From contig NZ_LT607753.1 in the NCBI RefSeq assembly GCF_900090295.1, forward strand, positions 2,914,001-2,978,000: a DNA stretch of 64,000 bases, read 5' to 3'. The translations under genes were made by a program, and so were the position numbers. Positions within the stretch are counted from its first letter, which is position 1, and the number at the start of each line of letters is the position of its first letter. Shown here piece by piece: positions 53,353 through 63,110 of this stretch. The notes below the pieces were generated by a model. The model had not been told where the DNA came from. It saw nothing but the letters and a program-made list of their open reading frames with translations, and did no database searches. The DNA is from Micromonospora coxensis. GTDB lineage: Bacteria > Actinomycetota > Actinomycetes > Mycobacteriales > Micromonosporaceae.

Positions 53353-54444
53353 TCAGATCTGGCAGTTGACGAGGACGGGTTCGGGGTGGAGGGGGACGCC
53401 GAAGCGGGCGTGGACGCCGTCGCGGATCTCGCGGGCCAGCGCGACCAGGGCGGCGGTGCTGGCGGTGCCGGAGTGGTTGGTGAGGGCGAGGGTGTGCTTG
53501 GAGGAGATGGCGGTGCCCTCCGGGCCGGGGTGGCCCTTGCCGAAGCCGGCCTTGTCGATCAGCCAGGCGGCGCTGACCTTCACCATGTCGCCCGGGCAGG
53601 GCCAGGAGGGCGGCTCGCCCAGCTCGGCGGCGCGCTCGCGCAGCAGCTCGTACGCCTCCCGGTCGAGCACCGGGTTGGTGAAGAACGACCCGACCGACCA
53701 GGTGTCGGGGTCGGCGGCGTCGAGCACCATGCCCTTGCCGGCGCGCAGCCGCAGCACGGTCGCCCGCGCGTCGGCCAGCGGCACCCGGTCGCCGACCTCG
53801 ACGCCCAGCGCCCGGGCCAGCTCGGCGTAGCGCACCGGCCCGGACAACGGCGAGCGGTGCAGCCGGAAGTCGACGGTGAGCACCACCCAGCGGTCGCTGT
53901 ACTTGAAGATGCTGGACCGGTACGCGAAGCCGCAGTCCGCCGCGTCGATCCGGTCGACGCGCCCGTCCCGGCGGTCGTAGACCTCGACGCCGGTGATGAT
54001 CTCGGCGACCTCCTGCCCGTACGCCCCGACGTTCTGGATCGGGGTGGCCCCGGCCGAGCCGGGGATGCCGGAGAGGCACTCCAGCCCGGACCAGCCGTTG
54101 GCCACGGTGGTGGCCACCAGGTCGTCCCAGGGCTCGCCGGCCTCGACCCGTACGGTGACGGTGTCGGCGTCCTCGGCGACCACCCGCAGCCCCCGCGACC
54201 GCACCAGGACGACCGTGCCGGGGAAGCCGCCGTCACCCACCACGACGTTGCTGCCACCCGCGAGAATGAGCACCTGATCGTCCCGCCGTCGCGCCTCCTG
54301 CACCTTTTGTACGATTTCCTCGGCGCTGGTGGCGGTCTCCAGCCGGCCGGCGGGGCCGCCGAGGCGGAGCGTGGTGTATCGCGCCAGGGCGGACGGGGCG
54401 GCGGGACCGGCTCCGGTCGTCGGTTCGGCGTAGACGTCAGACAC
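53353..54444 (-). CDS. murB: UDP-N-acetylenolpyruvoylglucosamine reductase
   Basis: FAD enzyme that reduces UDP-GlcNAc-enolpyruvate to UDP-MurNAc for peptidoglycan. 363 residues: TTLRLGGPAGRL, AGGSNVVVGDGGFPG, LSGIPGSAGATPIQNVGAYGQ, and VGSFFTNP with the catalytic Ser region; type I/actinobacterial form. Start GTG 54444 has TAGGGT 7 nt upstream, which fits a leaderless message better than the longer frame. Divergent to the DinB-like gene. Confidence 0.96.
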   Translation of the reverse strand: MSDVYAEPTTGAGPAAPSALARYTTLRLGGPAGRLETATSAEEIVQKVQEARRRDDQVLILAGGSNVVVGDGGFPGTVVLVRSRGLRVVAEDADTVTVRVEAGEPWDDLVATTVANGWSGLECLSGIPGSAGATPIQNVGAYGQEVAEIITGVEVYDRRDGRVDRIDAADCGFAYRSSIFKYSDRWVVLTVDFRLHRSPLSGPVRYAELARALGVEVGDRVPLADARATVLRLRAGKGMVLDAADPDTWSVGSFFTNPVLDREAYELLRERAAELGEPPSWPCPGDMVKVSAAWLIDKAGFGKGHPGPEGTAISSKHTLALTNHSGTASTAALVALAREIRDGVHARFGVPLHPEPVLVNCQI

Positions 54445-54515
54445 GCCTCTCACCCTAGGCTGAGAGGCAGCCGCGGCACCCACTGGTGGCCCGGTCACCC
54501 CCGGGGAGGATTGGG

Positions 54516-55274
54516 ATGAGCAGACTGCACGGCACGAAGGACTTCTGGATCGGCGCGTTGCGGGCCGACGGCCCGGCGTTCGCCTCGGCGGTCGCCGAGG
54601 CCCCGCCCGAGACCCCGGTGCTCTCCTGTCCGGGCTGGACGGTCGCCGACCTCACGCTGCACCTCGCCAGCATCTACCACTGGGTGCACTCCTTCGCCGG
54701 CTCCGGCGAGGCCGGCCAGCCGGCCCGGCGCGACGACGCCGAACTCCCCGGCGGGGTGACCCCGCTCCAGCTCTGGCAGCACGGGTACGACCAGCTCATG
54801 ACCCTCTTCGACGGCCTCGACCCGGAGGCCCCGGCGTGGAACTGGGCGCCGCAGCCGAAGAAGGCCGCCTTCTGGCTGCGCCGGATGGCCCACGAGACGG
54901 CGGTGCACCGCTGGGACGCCCAGCTCGCCATCGCCGCGGGCGGCCCGATCGAGGCGAAGCTCGCGGCCGACGGTGTCGGCGAGGTGCTGGACACCTGGCT
55001 CCCCGCCGGCCGCCGGGCGGTGCAGGGGCAGTGGCACGGGGTGGTGCAGCTGACCGCGACGGACGTCGCCCAGGAGTGGTACCTGCGGCTGCGCGGCGAC
55101 GGGGTGGCCCTGCTCGACACCGCCACCGTCTTCGGCCACGAGGACCACCACGCCCGCGCCCAGGTCACCGGGACCGCCAGCGACCTGCTGCTCGCCCTCT
55201 GGGGCCGGGTCAGCTTCGACACCCTCGGGGTCACCGGCGACCGCACCCTGCTGGAGGGTCTGCGCACCGGCTGA
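54516..55274 (+). CDS. Maleylpyruvate isomerase/DinB-like, possibly mycothiol-dependent protein
   Basis: A 252-residue protein of the MDMPI family. N-terminal metal-site helix LTLHLASIYHW with His49 and a second segment HETAVHRWDAQ with His126 and His131; a C-terminal sterol-carrier-like part (ALWGRVSFDTLGVTGDR). Such proteins use mycothiol as cofactor or act in its conjugation, which fits mshA 4 kb away. ATG 54516 has GGAGG 6 nt upstream. Confidence 0.88.
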   Translation: MSRLHGTKDFWIGALRADGPAFASAVAEAPPETPVLSCPGWTVADLTLHLASIYHWVHSFAGSGEAGQPARRDDAELPGGVTPLQLWQHGYDQLMTLFDGLDPEAPAWNWAPQPKKAAFWLRRMAHETAVHRWDAQLAIAAGGPIEAKLAADGVGEVLDTWLPAGRRAVQGQWHGVVQLTATDVAQEWYLRLRGDGVALLDTATVFGHEDHHARAQVTGTASDLLLALWGRVSFDTLGVTGDRTLLEGLRTG

Positions 55275-55287
55275 CCCGTCGTTCCCG

Positions 55288-55322
55288 GAGAGCGGCCGTC
55301 CCACCCGGGCACGGCCGCTCTC
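55288..55322 (+). terminator. Terminator before the sugar operon
   Basis: GAGAGCGGCCGT (55288-55299) pairs perfectly with 55311-55322 across an 11-nt loop. Confidence 0.75.
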
Positions 55323-55361
55323 GTCGTCCCGGGGGCGGGAAGGTCACGGCTCGGATTCACG

Positions 55362-55421
55362 AGAGAGCGCTCTCTTGACAGAAAGCGAAGGCACTCGGCA
55401 GGCTGACGTGAGAGCGCTCTC
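55362..55421 (+). promoter_or_regulatory. Sugar operon promoter flanked by two LacI-type operators
   Basis: Operator 1 is AGAGAGCGCTCTCT (55362-55375) and operator 2 GAGAGCGCTCTC (55410-55421), centres 47 nt apart. Between them lies -35 TTGACA (55375-55380), an 18-nt spacer and a -10 CAGGCT (55399-55404). The palindromes have the AGCGCT core of CebR-type sites, so the LacI protein at 60176 is the expected repressor. Confidence 0.85.
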
Positions 55422-55519
55422 TCAGCCCCTCTGATCCATGTCGGGAGATGGCTGCGACTCGCTCAGCAGCAGGTCCAATGCGCACCACCACCCGATGACC
55501 TGAGAGGAATCCGAGGAAG

Positions 55520-56824
55520 ATGGGTACCTTTTCGCGCCGCCGCCTGGCGGCCGTTGCCCTCGTCGCCACCACGGCGCTGCTCGGCACCGCCGCGTGCGGC
55601 GGCGACGAGGCGGCCGAGGACGGGCCGATCACGCTGACCGTGGACGTCTTCGGCCAGTTCGGCTACGAGGAGCTCTACAAGGAGTACATGGCCAGCCACC
55701 CCGGCGTGAAGATCGTCGAGCGGGGCACCGGCAGCAACCTGGACGAGTACTCGCCGAAGCTGACCCAGTGGCTCGCCGCCGGCAAGGGCGCGGGCGACGT
55801 GGTCGCCATCGAGGAAGGGCTGCTGGTCGAGTACAAGGCCAACCCGCAGAACTTCGTCAACCTGCTCGACCACGGCGGAGCCGAGCTCAAGGGCAACTTC
55901 CTGGAGTGGAAGTGGAACCAGGGGCTCACCGCCGACGGCAAGCAGCTGATCGGCCTCGGCACCGACGTCGGCGGCATCGCGATGTGCTACCGCAAGGACC
56001 TCTTCGCCAAGGCCGGCCTGCCGACCGAGCGGGACGAGGTCTCCAAGCTCTGGCCGACGTGGCAGGACTACATCAAGGTCGGCGAGCAGTTCAAGGCGAA
56101 GAACACCGGCGCCTCGTTCCTCGACGGCGCGACCAACACCTTCAACACCGTCCTGCTCCAGGCCGCCGGCAACTCCACCGGTTACAGCTACTACGACACC
56201 AGCGACAACCTGGTCGTCGACAGCAACCCGGCCGTCAAGCAGGCGTACGACACCACGATGGACATCATCGACTCCGGCCTCTCCGGCAAGTACGGCTCCT
56301 GGTCGGAGGAGTGGGTCTCCGCCTTCAAGCAGTCGAAGTTCGCCACCATCGCCTGCCCCGCCTGGATGACCGGCGTCATCGAGGGCAACGCCGGTGAGGC
56401 CGCGAAGGGCAAGTGGGACGTCGCCGACATCCCCGGCGACGGCGGCAACTGGGGCGGCTCCTTCCTCGCCGTGCCGAAGCAGAGCAAGCACCAGGCCGAG
56501 GCGATCGAGCTGGTCAAGTTCCTGACCAGCGCCAAGGGCCACGTCGGCGCGTTCAAGGCCAAGGGCGCGCTGCCGTCCTCGCCGCAGGGGCTGCAGGACC
56601 CGGCGGTCGTCGACTCGACGAACGCGTACTTCTCCGGCGCTCCCGTCGGAAAGATCTTCGCCGAGGGCGCCAAGAGCCTGAAGCCGGTCTACATGGGCCC
56701 GAAGAACCAGGCCGTGCGCACCGAGGTGGAGAACGCCGTCCGCACGGTGGAGCTGGGCCAGCGCAACCCCGAGCAGGGCTGGACCGACGCCGTGAACAAC
56801 GCCAAGAAGGCCGCCGCCAAGTAG
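55520..56824 (+). CDS. ABC transporter sugar-binding lipoprotein (CebE-like)
   Basis: Captures an oligosaccharide outside the membrane. 434 residues: lipid-anchored signal with Cys26 (TAACGGDEA), then family 1 solute-binding motifs (VDVFGQFGYEELYKEY; WLAAGKGAGDVVAIEEG; GGIAMCYRKDLFAKAGLPT; GGSFLAVPKQSKHQAEAIEL). Cellobiose or another beta-glucoside is likely because GH1 beta-glucosidase is in the same operon. ATG has GAGGAAG directly upstream. A hairpin follows. Confidence 0.93.
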   Translation: MGTFSRRRLAAVALVATTALLGTAACGGDEAAEDGPITLTVDVFGQFGYEELYKEYMASHPGVKIVERGTGSNLDEYSPKLTQWLAAGKGAGDVVAIEEGLLVEYKANPQNFVNLLDHGGAELKGNFLEWKWNQGLTADGKQLIGLGTDVGGIAMCYRKDLFAKAGLPTERDEVSKLWPTWQDYIKVGEQFKAKNTGASFLDGATNTFNTVLLQAAGNSTGYSYYDTSDNLVVDSNPAVKQAYDTTMDIIDSGLSGKYGSWSEEWVSAFKQSKFATIACPAWMTGVIEGNAGEAAKGKWDVADIPGDGGNWGGSFLAVPKQSKHQAEAIELVKFLTSAKGHVGAFKAKGALPSSPQGLQDPAVVDSTNAYFSGAPVGKIFAEGAKSLKPVYMGPKNQAVRTEVENAVRTVELGQRNPEQGWTDAVNNAKKAAAK

Positions 56825-56835
56825 TCCGAGTCGAA

Positions 56836-56875
56836 CGTACGGGCGGGCCCGGGGTGCACCGGACCCGCCCGTACG
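56836..56875 (+). terminator. Intra-operon hairpin after the binding protein gene
   Basis: 17-bp stem with one mismatch (56836-56852 with 56859-56875) between the binding protein and permease genes. Such hairpins leave the binding protein in excess over membrane subunits. Confidence 0.75.
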
Positions 56876-56897
56876 GCGGAAGAAGGAGTCTCACGGC

Positions 56898-57884
56898 ATG
56901 GCCGTCCAGCTCGACGCCCGGCCGCCGGTCGTACCGGCGCCGCGCCACGCCCGCTCGCCCCGGGGCAGCCGGCTCACCCGGTTCGACACCCGGTTCTCGC
57001 CCTACCTCTACATCGCCCCGTTCTTCCTGCTCTTCGCCGTCTTCGGCATCTACCCGCTGGTCTACACCTTCTGGGTCTCGCTGCACGACTGGGACCTGCT
57101 CGGCGCCAACCCCACCTTCATCGGGGCGCAGAACTACAGCCAGCTGATGGCCGACCCCGACTTCTGGCACTCGGTGGTCAACACCCTCGGCATCTTCGTC
57201 CTCTCGACGGTGCCGCAGTTGCTCCTCGCGCTCTGGCTGGCCAACCTGCTCAACCGGCAACTGCGGGCGCGTACCGGCTGGCGGATGGCGGTGCTGGTCC
57301 CGAACGTCACCTCCACCGCGGCCGTGGCGATCGTCTTCGGCGTCCTCTTCGGCCGCGAGTTCGGCATGATCAACTGGTTGCTGGACCTGGTCGGGATCGA
57401 CGCGATCAACTGGAAGTCGAACCGGATCGCCTCCTGGGTGGCCATCTCGACCATGGTCGACTGGCGGTGGACCGGCTACAACGCCCTGATCTTCCTGGCC
57501 GCGATGCAGGCCATCCCGCGTGACCTCTACGAGTCCGCGTCGATCGACGGGGCCAGCCGGGCCCGGCAGTTCTGGTCGATCACGGTGCCGCTGCTCAAGC
57601 CGACGATCATCTTCGCCGTCATCATCTCCACCATCGGCGGGCTCCAACTCTTCACCGAGCCGCGTCTCTTCCACTCCGGCACCAACGCCATCCGCGGCGG
57701 TCCGCTGCGCGAGTCGCAGACGGTGACCATGTACATGTTCGAGAACGCCTTCGCGCCGCACTACAACTTCGGCTACGGCTCGGCCGTCGCCTGGCTGCTC
57801 TTCGCCCTGATCGCGATCGTCGCGGCCATCAACGTGCTGGTGCTGCGCCGTCTCGGCGGCGGCGGGCGCAAGGAGGGATCCTGA
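56898..57884 (+). CDS. ABC sugar transporter permease, MalF/CebF type
   Basis: A 328-residue inner membrane subunit, six helices after a Pro/Arg-rich N-terminus (first helix FFLLFAVFGIYPLVYTFWV). EAA loop YESASIDGASRARQFWSITV contacts the ATPase. ATG start has AAGAAGGAG about 9 nt upstream. It overlaps the second permease by one base (TGATG). Confidence 0.95.
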   Translation: MAVQLDARPPVVPAPRHARSPRGSRLTRFDTRFSPYLYIAPFFLLFAVFGIYPLVYTFWVSLHDWDLLGANPTFIGAQNYSQLMADPDFWHSVVNTLGIFVLSTVPQLLLALWLANLLNRQLRARTGWRMAVLVPNVTSTAAVAIVFGVLFGREFGMINWLLDLVGIDAINWKSNRIASWVAISTMVDWRWTGYNALIFLAAMQAIPRDLYESASIDGASRARQFWSITVPLLKPTIIFAVIISTIGGLQLFTEPRLFHSGTNAIRGGPLRESQTVTMYMFENAFAPHYNFGYGSAVAWLLFALIAIVAAINVLVLRRLGGGGRKEGS

Positions 57885-58717
57885 TGACCCGACTCTGGTC
57901 GGCCGGCCGGCTCACCTACGCGGCACTGGCCCTCACCGCCATCCTGTCGATCTTCCCGATCTACTGGATGTTCGTGGTGGCCAGCCGCACCAGCGACGCG
58001 ATGGGCCAGGTGCCGCCCCCGGTCACCCCCGGCGGCAACCTCGGCGCCAACATCGCCCGGCTCTTCGCCAACACCGACGCGTACTTCCTCACCGGTCTGA
58101 TCAACTCGACGATCGTCGCGGTGTCGGTCACCGTCTCGGTGGTCTTCTTCTCCACCCTGGCCGGCTTCGCCTTCGCCAAGCTGCGCTTCCGCGGCCGCAA
58201 CGCGCTGCTGATGGTCATCATCGCGACGATGATGGTGCCCACCCAGCTCGGCGTCATCCCGCTGTACATGTTGATGACGAAGCTGAACTGGAACGACCGC
58301 CTCCCGGCGGTGATCGTGCCCGCGCTGGTGACCGGCTTCGGCGTGTTCATGATGCGCCAGTACGCCGGCCAGGCGGTCAGCAACGAGCTGATCGAGGCGG
58401 CCCGGGTGGACGGGTGCAGCACCGCCCGGATCTACTGGAACGTGGTGCTGCCCGCGCTGCGCCCGGCCGCCGCCGTGCTCGGCCTGCTCACCTTCATGAC
58501 CACCTGGAACGACTTCCTGTGGCCGTACGCGGTGCTCAACGATCCGGAGAACCCCACCGTGCAGCTGTCGTTGCGGGCCCTGTCCGACGGGTACTACCAG
58601 GACATGTCGCAGGTGTTCACCGGGACGGCGATCGCCACCCTGCCGCTGCTGCTGGTCTTCGTCGTGTTCGGCCGCCAGATCATCGGCGGCATCATGGAAG
58701 GTGCGGTCAAGGCGTGA
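57884..58717 (+). CDS. ABC sugar transporter permease, MalG/CebG type
   Basis: A 277-residue inner membrane subunit with six helices (YAALALTAILSIFPIYWMFV first) and EAA loop IEAARVDGCSTARIYWNVV. Start ATG overlaps the previous stop, so the two permeases are translated together; AGGAGG lies 8 nt upstream. No ATPase gene is in the operon, so a shared ATPase of the MsiK type, encoded elsewhere, is expected. Confidence 0.95.
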   Translation: MTRLWSAGRLTYAALALTAILSIFPIYWMFVVASRTSDAMGQVPPPVTPGGNLGANIARLFANTDAYFLTGLINSTIVAVSVTVSVVFFSTLAGFAFAKLRFRGRNALLMVIIATMMVPTQLGVIPLYMLMTKLNWNDRLPAVIVPALVTGFGVFMMRQYAGQAVSNELIEAARVDGCSTARIYWNVVLPALRPAAAVLGLLTFMTTWNDFLWPYAVLNDPENPTVQLSLRALSDGYYQDMSQVFTGTAIATLPLLLVFVVFGRQIIGGIMEGAVKA

Positions 58718-58761
58718 GCGCGAGGAGTGAGCCGGTCCTGCGAGCCCCGCAGTCGCGAACG
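58714..58761 (+). repeat. Dispersed intergenic repeat, copy A
   Basis: Starts GTGAGCGCGAGGAGTGAGCC at the permease stop and continues to GCGAGCCCCGCAGTCGCGAA. Similar to copy B at 52447. I believe such sequences recur between Micromonospora genes, from memory only. Confidence 0.55.
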
Positions 58762-58773
58762 AAAGAAGGCAAC

Positions 58774-60156
<1,383 letters not shown>

Positions 60157-60175
60157 CGAGGTGGTGGTAACGGGG

Positions 60176-61183
60176 ATGACGACGGCACAGCGACCGACCC
60201 TGGAGGCGGTCGCCCGCCGGGCCGGTGTGTCCCGGGCGACCGTGTCCCGGGTGGTCAACGGCTCCACCACCGTCGCCGGGCCGATCCAGGAGGCGGTCCG
60301 CCGGGCCGTGGCCGAGCTGGGGTACGTGCCGAACCTGGCCGCCCGCAGCCTGGTCACCCAGCGGACCGACTCGGTCGCCCTGGTGATGCCGGAGGAGGCC
60401 ACCCGGGTCTTCTCCGACGACCAGGTCTTCCCCGGGATCATCCGGGGCGCGGCCCAGGAGCTGGAGGCGGCCGACAAGCAGCTCGTGCTGATGCTGGCCG
60501 GCTCCCCCGCCGGGCACGCCCGGGTCGAGCGCTACACCACCGGCCGGCACGTGGACGGGGTGCTCTTCGCCTCGCTGCACGGCGCGGACCCGCTGCCCGG
60601 CAAGCTCGCCCAGCTCGGCATCCCGGTGGTGTGCAGCGGTCGGCCGCTCGGCGGCGCGGACGTGCCGTACGTCGACGTGGACCACGTGGGCGGGGTGAGC
60701 AGGGCGGTCCGGCACCTGATCACGAACGGTCGGCGGCGGATCGCCACCATCGCCGGCCCGCAGGACATGGTCGCCGGGATCGAACGGCTCGCCGGCTACC
60801 GGAACACGATCGCCGAGGCCGGGCTGACGGAGCGGGTGGCGTACGGCGACTTCACCCGGGAGTCCGGCGCCCGGGCGATGCACCAGCTGCTCGACGAGCA
60901 CCCCGACCTGGACGCGGTCTTCGCCGCCTCCGACCTGATGGCACACGCCGCCCTGCGTACGCTCCGCGAGGCGGGGCGGCGGGTGCCGCAGGACGTGGCG
61001 GTGATCGGCTTCGACGACATCGAGACCGCCGCGTACACCGATCCGCCGCTGACCACCGTCCGGCAGCCGATCGTGGAGCTGGGCCGGGCGCTGACCCGCC
61101 AGCTGCTGCGGATCACCGCCGGCGAGGAGATCGACGAGGCGCTGATCCTCCCGACCGAGCTGGTGCTGCGCGAGTCGGCGTGA
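60176..61183 (+). CDS. LacI-family repressor of the sugar operon (CebR-like)
   Basis: A 335-residue repressor: helix-turn-helix TLEAVARRAGVSRATVSRVVN and a periplasmic-binding-protein-like sensor (LVMPEEATRVFSDDQVFPGI; HVDGVLFASLHG; AVIGFDDIETAAYTDPPLTTV). It likely binds the AGCGCT palindromes at 55362 and 55410 and is released by the sugar or its cleavage product. Last gene of the operon, 19 nt after the glucosidase, giving autoregulation. GTG 60161 is an alternative start. Confidence 0.93.
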   Translation: MTTAQRPTLEAVARRAGVSRATVSRVVNGSTTVAGPIQEAVRRAVAELGYVPNLAARSLVTQRTDSVALVMPEEATRVFSDDQVFPGIIRGAAQELEAADKQLVLMLAGSPAGHARVERYTTGRHVDGVLFASLHGADPLPGKLAQLGIPVVCSGRPLGGADVPYVDVDHVGGVSRAVRHLITNGRRRIATIAGPQDMVAGIERLAGYRNTIAEAGLTERVAYGDFTRESGARAMHQLLDEHPDLDAVFAASDLMAHAALRTLREAGRRVPQDVAVIGFDDIETAAYTDPPLTTVRQPIVELGRALTRQLLRITAGEEIDEALILPTELVLRESA

Positions 61184-61281
61184 GCACGGCCCGGGGCGTC
61201 ACCGCGACGCCCCGGGCCCGGCCTGCCCGGTGGTCCGTTAACCGGTCGAGCGACGGGGCCGGGCGGCGGTAGCGTCGCCGG

Positions 61282-61695
61282 ATGACCGGCCCCAGCCACC
61301 TGATCCACGTGCCCGCCCTCTCCGACGTCGCCGAGTACGCCTACGCCGCCACGGTCGACCCGCCCGCCCGGCTGGTCTTCACCGCCGGGGCCTGCCCACT
61401 CGACGCCGACGGCCGCACCGTCGCCCCCGGCGACCCGGTGGCCCAGGCCCGCCAGGTGGTGGCGAACATGGAGACCGCGCTGGCCGCCGCCGGCGCCCGC
61501 CTCGCCGACGTCGTCAAGACCACGGTGTACGTGGCGTCGTCCCGCCGGACCGACCTGGTGGCGGTCTGGGAGGTGGTCCGGGACGCCTTCGGCGACCACG
61601 ATCCGCCGAGCACGCTGCTGGGGGTGGCCGTGCTCGGCTACCCCGACCAGCTCGTCGAGGTCGAGGCGGTCGCCGCCGTCCGGGTGGTGGGCTGA
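61282..61695 (+). CDS. RidA-family deaminase-like protein
   Basis: A 137-residue YjgF/RidA protein that may hydrolyse reactive enamines/imines. Core VFTAGACPLDADGRTVAPGD, VVKTTVYVAS and LLGVAVLGYPDQLVEVEAVA; the Arg that binds the carboxylate (usually R105) is not obvious, so it may be a non-canonical clade. ATG has TAGCGT 6 nt upstream. One base before the GNAT gene, thus an operon. Confidence 0.9.
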   Translation: MTGPSHLIHVPALSDVAEYAYAATVDPPARLVFTAGACPLDADGRTVAPGDPVAQARQVVANMETALAAAGARLADVVKTTVYVASSRRTDLVAVWEVVRDAFGDHDPPSTLLGVAVLGYPDQLVEVEAVAAVRVVG

Positions 61696-61696
61696 C

Positions 61697-62593
61697 GTGC
61701 GGATCCGCACCGCCGTCCCCGAGGACGCCGCCGAGGTGGTGGCGCTGCGCGCCGTCGTCCACCCGTACCTGGTACGCGGGATCGAGTCGACCCGCCGCAT
61801 GATCACCGAACCGCCGCCCGGGGAGGAGTGGACGGCCTTCGTCGCCGAGGTCGACGGTCGGGTGGTCGGCTGGGCGTCGGCGTACCGCAACACGCAGACC
61901 TCCGCGCCGGACCTCGGGGAGATCGCCCTCCTGCACGTGCACCCGGAGCACCGGGGCCGGGGCGCGGGCCACGCGCTGCTGGACGCCGCGCTGGACCATC
62001 TCCGGTCGATCGGGGCACGCCGGGTGCTCACCACGGCCCGATCCGAGGGGCTGCCGTTCGCTCACAGGCACGGCTTCACGCCGAGTCGGGAGGTGCGGTA
62101 CTCGGCGCTCGACCTGCGTCCGGTCCCGCCGATGCCGCAGCCGCCGCCGGGCGTACGCCTGCTGTCGGCCGCCCAGGTCGACCCCCGTGCGCTGTACCGG
62201 CTGGACGCCACGGCCTCGCCCGACGTGCCCGGCGACGTCCCGGTCGACGCGATGAGCTACGAGAGCTGGCAGCACGACGTCTGGCACAACCCCGGGTTCG
62301 ACCGGGAGGCGAGCACCGTCGCCGAGACCGCCGGCACCCTGGTCGCCCTCAGCCTGGTCAAGCGGGACGGCGACCGGATGTGGTCGGAGTTCACCGCCAC
62401 CCTGCCGCAGCACCGGGGACGGGGCCTGGCCCGGTTGACGAAGCAGGCCGCCCTGCACCTCGCCGCGACGCGCGGCGTACGCACCGCGTACACCTCGAAC
62501 GACGAGGCGAACGCGCCGATGCTGGCGGTCAACGACCGGCTCGGCTACCGCCCGGTGGCGTCCCAGTGGTCCTGCCTGCGGGAGCTGACCTGA
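61697..62593 (+). CDS. Tandem GNAT-family acetyltransferase
   Basis: A 298-residue protein with two GNAT units: first LLHVHPEHRGRGAGHALLDA then FAHRHGFTPSREV; second TLPQHRGRGLARLTKQAAL, then NDEANAPMLAVNDRLGYRP. The second half has the full acetyl-CoA loop too, so both may be active. Substrate unknown. Co-transcribed with RidA. Start GTG, one base after the RidA stop; convergent with the macrodomain gene (stops adjacent). Confidence 0.9.
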   Translation: MRIRTAVPEDAAEVVALRAVVHPYLVRGIESTRRMITEPPPGEEWTAFVAEVDGRVVGWASAYRNTQTSAPDLGEIALLHVHPEHRGRGAGHALLDAALDHLRSIGARRVLTTARSEGLPFAHRHGFTPSREVRYSALDLRPVPPMPQPPPGVRLLSAAQVDPRALYRLDATASPDVPGDVPVDAMSYESWQHDVWHNPGFDREASTVAETAGTLVALSLVKRDGDRMWSEFTATLPQHRGRGLARLTKQAALHLAATRGVRTAYTSNDEANAPMLAVNDRLGYRPVASQWSCLRELT

Positions 62594-63109
62594 TCAGCCG
62601 GCGTCGCACACCCGACGGGCGGTGGCGTACGTGTCCGCGCCGAAGAGCACCAGCCGGGCCTCGGTGACGGTGGCCGGTTCGGCGGCCCGCAGCACGGTCA
62701 GCGCCTGCCGTACGGCGTCGTCGACCGGCCAGCCGTAGACGCCGGCCGAGATCAGCGGGAACGCCACCGTCGCCGCGCCCAGCCCGTCGGCGACGGCGAG
62801 GCTGTTGGCGTAGCAGTCGCGCAGCAGGCCGGAGCGGTCCTCGGTGGCCGAGTGGACCGGCCCGACGGTGTGCACCACCCAGCGGGCCGGCAGGTTCCCG
62901 GCGGTGGTGGCGACCGCCTGCCCGGTGGGCAGGCCCCGGCCGTAGCGGGAGGCGCGCAGCGCCCGGCACTCCGCCAGGATGGCCGGGCCGCCCCGGCGGT
63001 GGATGGCGCCGTCGACTCCGCCGCCGCCGAGCAGCGACGAGTTGGCCGCGTTGACCACGACGTCGACCTGCTGGGCGGTGATGTCCCCCTCGACCAGGGT
63101 GATCTCCAC
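62594..63109 (-). CDS. Macrodomain protein (O-acetyl-ADP-ribose deacetylase, YmdB/MacroD type)
   Basis: A 171-residue stand-alone macrodomain that binds ADP-ribose and removes O-acetyl or ADP-ribosyl groups. Motifs: VVNAANSSLLGGGGVDGAIH (distal-ribose loop), VVHTVGPVHS and FPLISAGVYGWP. GTG start has GAGGAGC 6 nt upstream and is 1 nt from the EI24 stop, so the two are likely co-transcribed. Confidence 0.94.
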   Translation of the reverse strand: MEITLVEGDITAQQVDVVVNAANSSLLGGGGVDGAIHRRGGPAILAECRALRASRYGRGLPTGQAVATTAGNLPARWVVHTVGPVHSATEDRSGLLRDCYANSLAVADGLGAATVAFPLISAGVYGWPVDDAVRQALTVLRAAEPATVTEARLVLFGADTYATARRVCDAG

Positions 63110-63110
63110 G

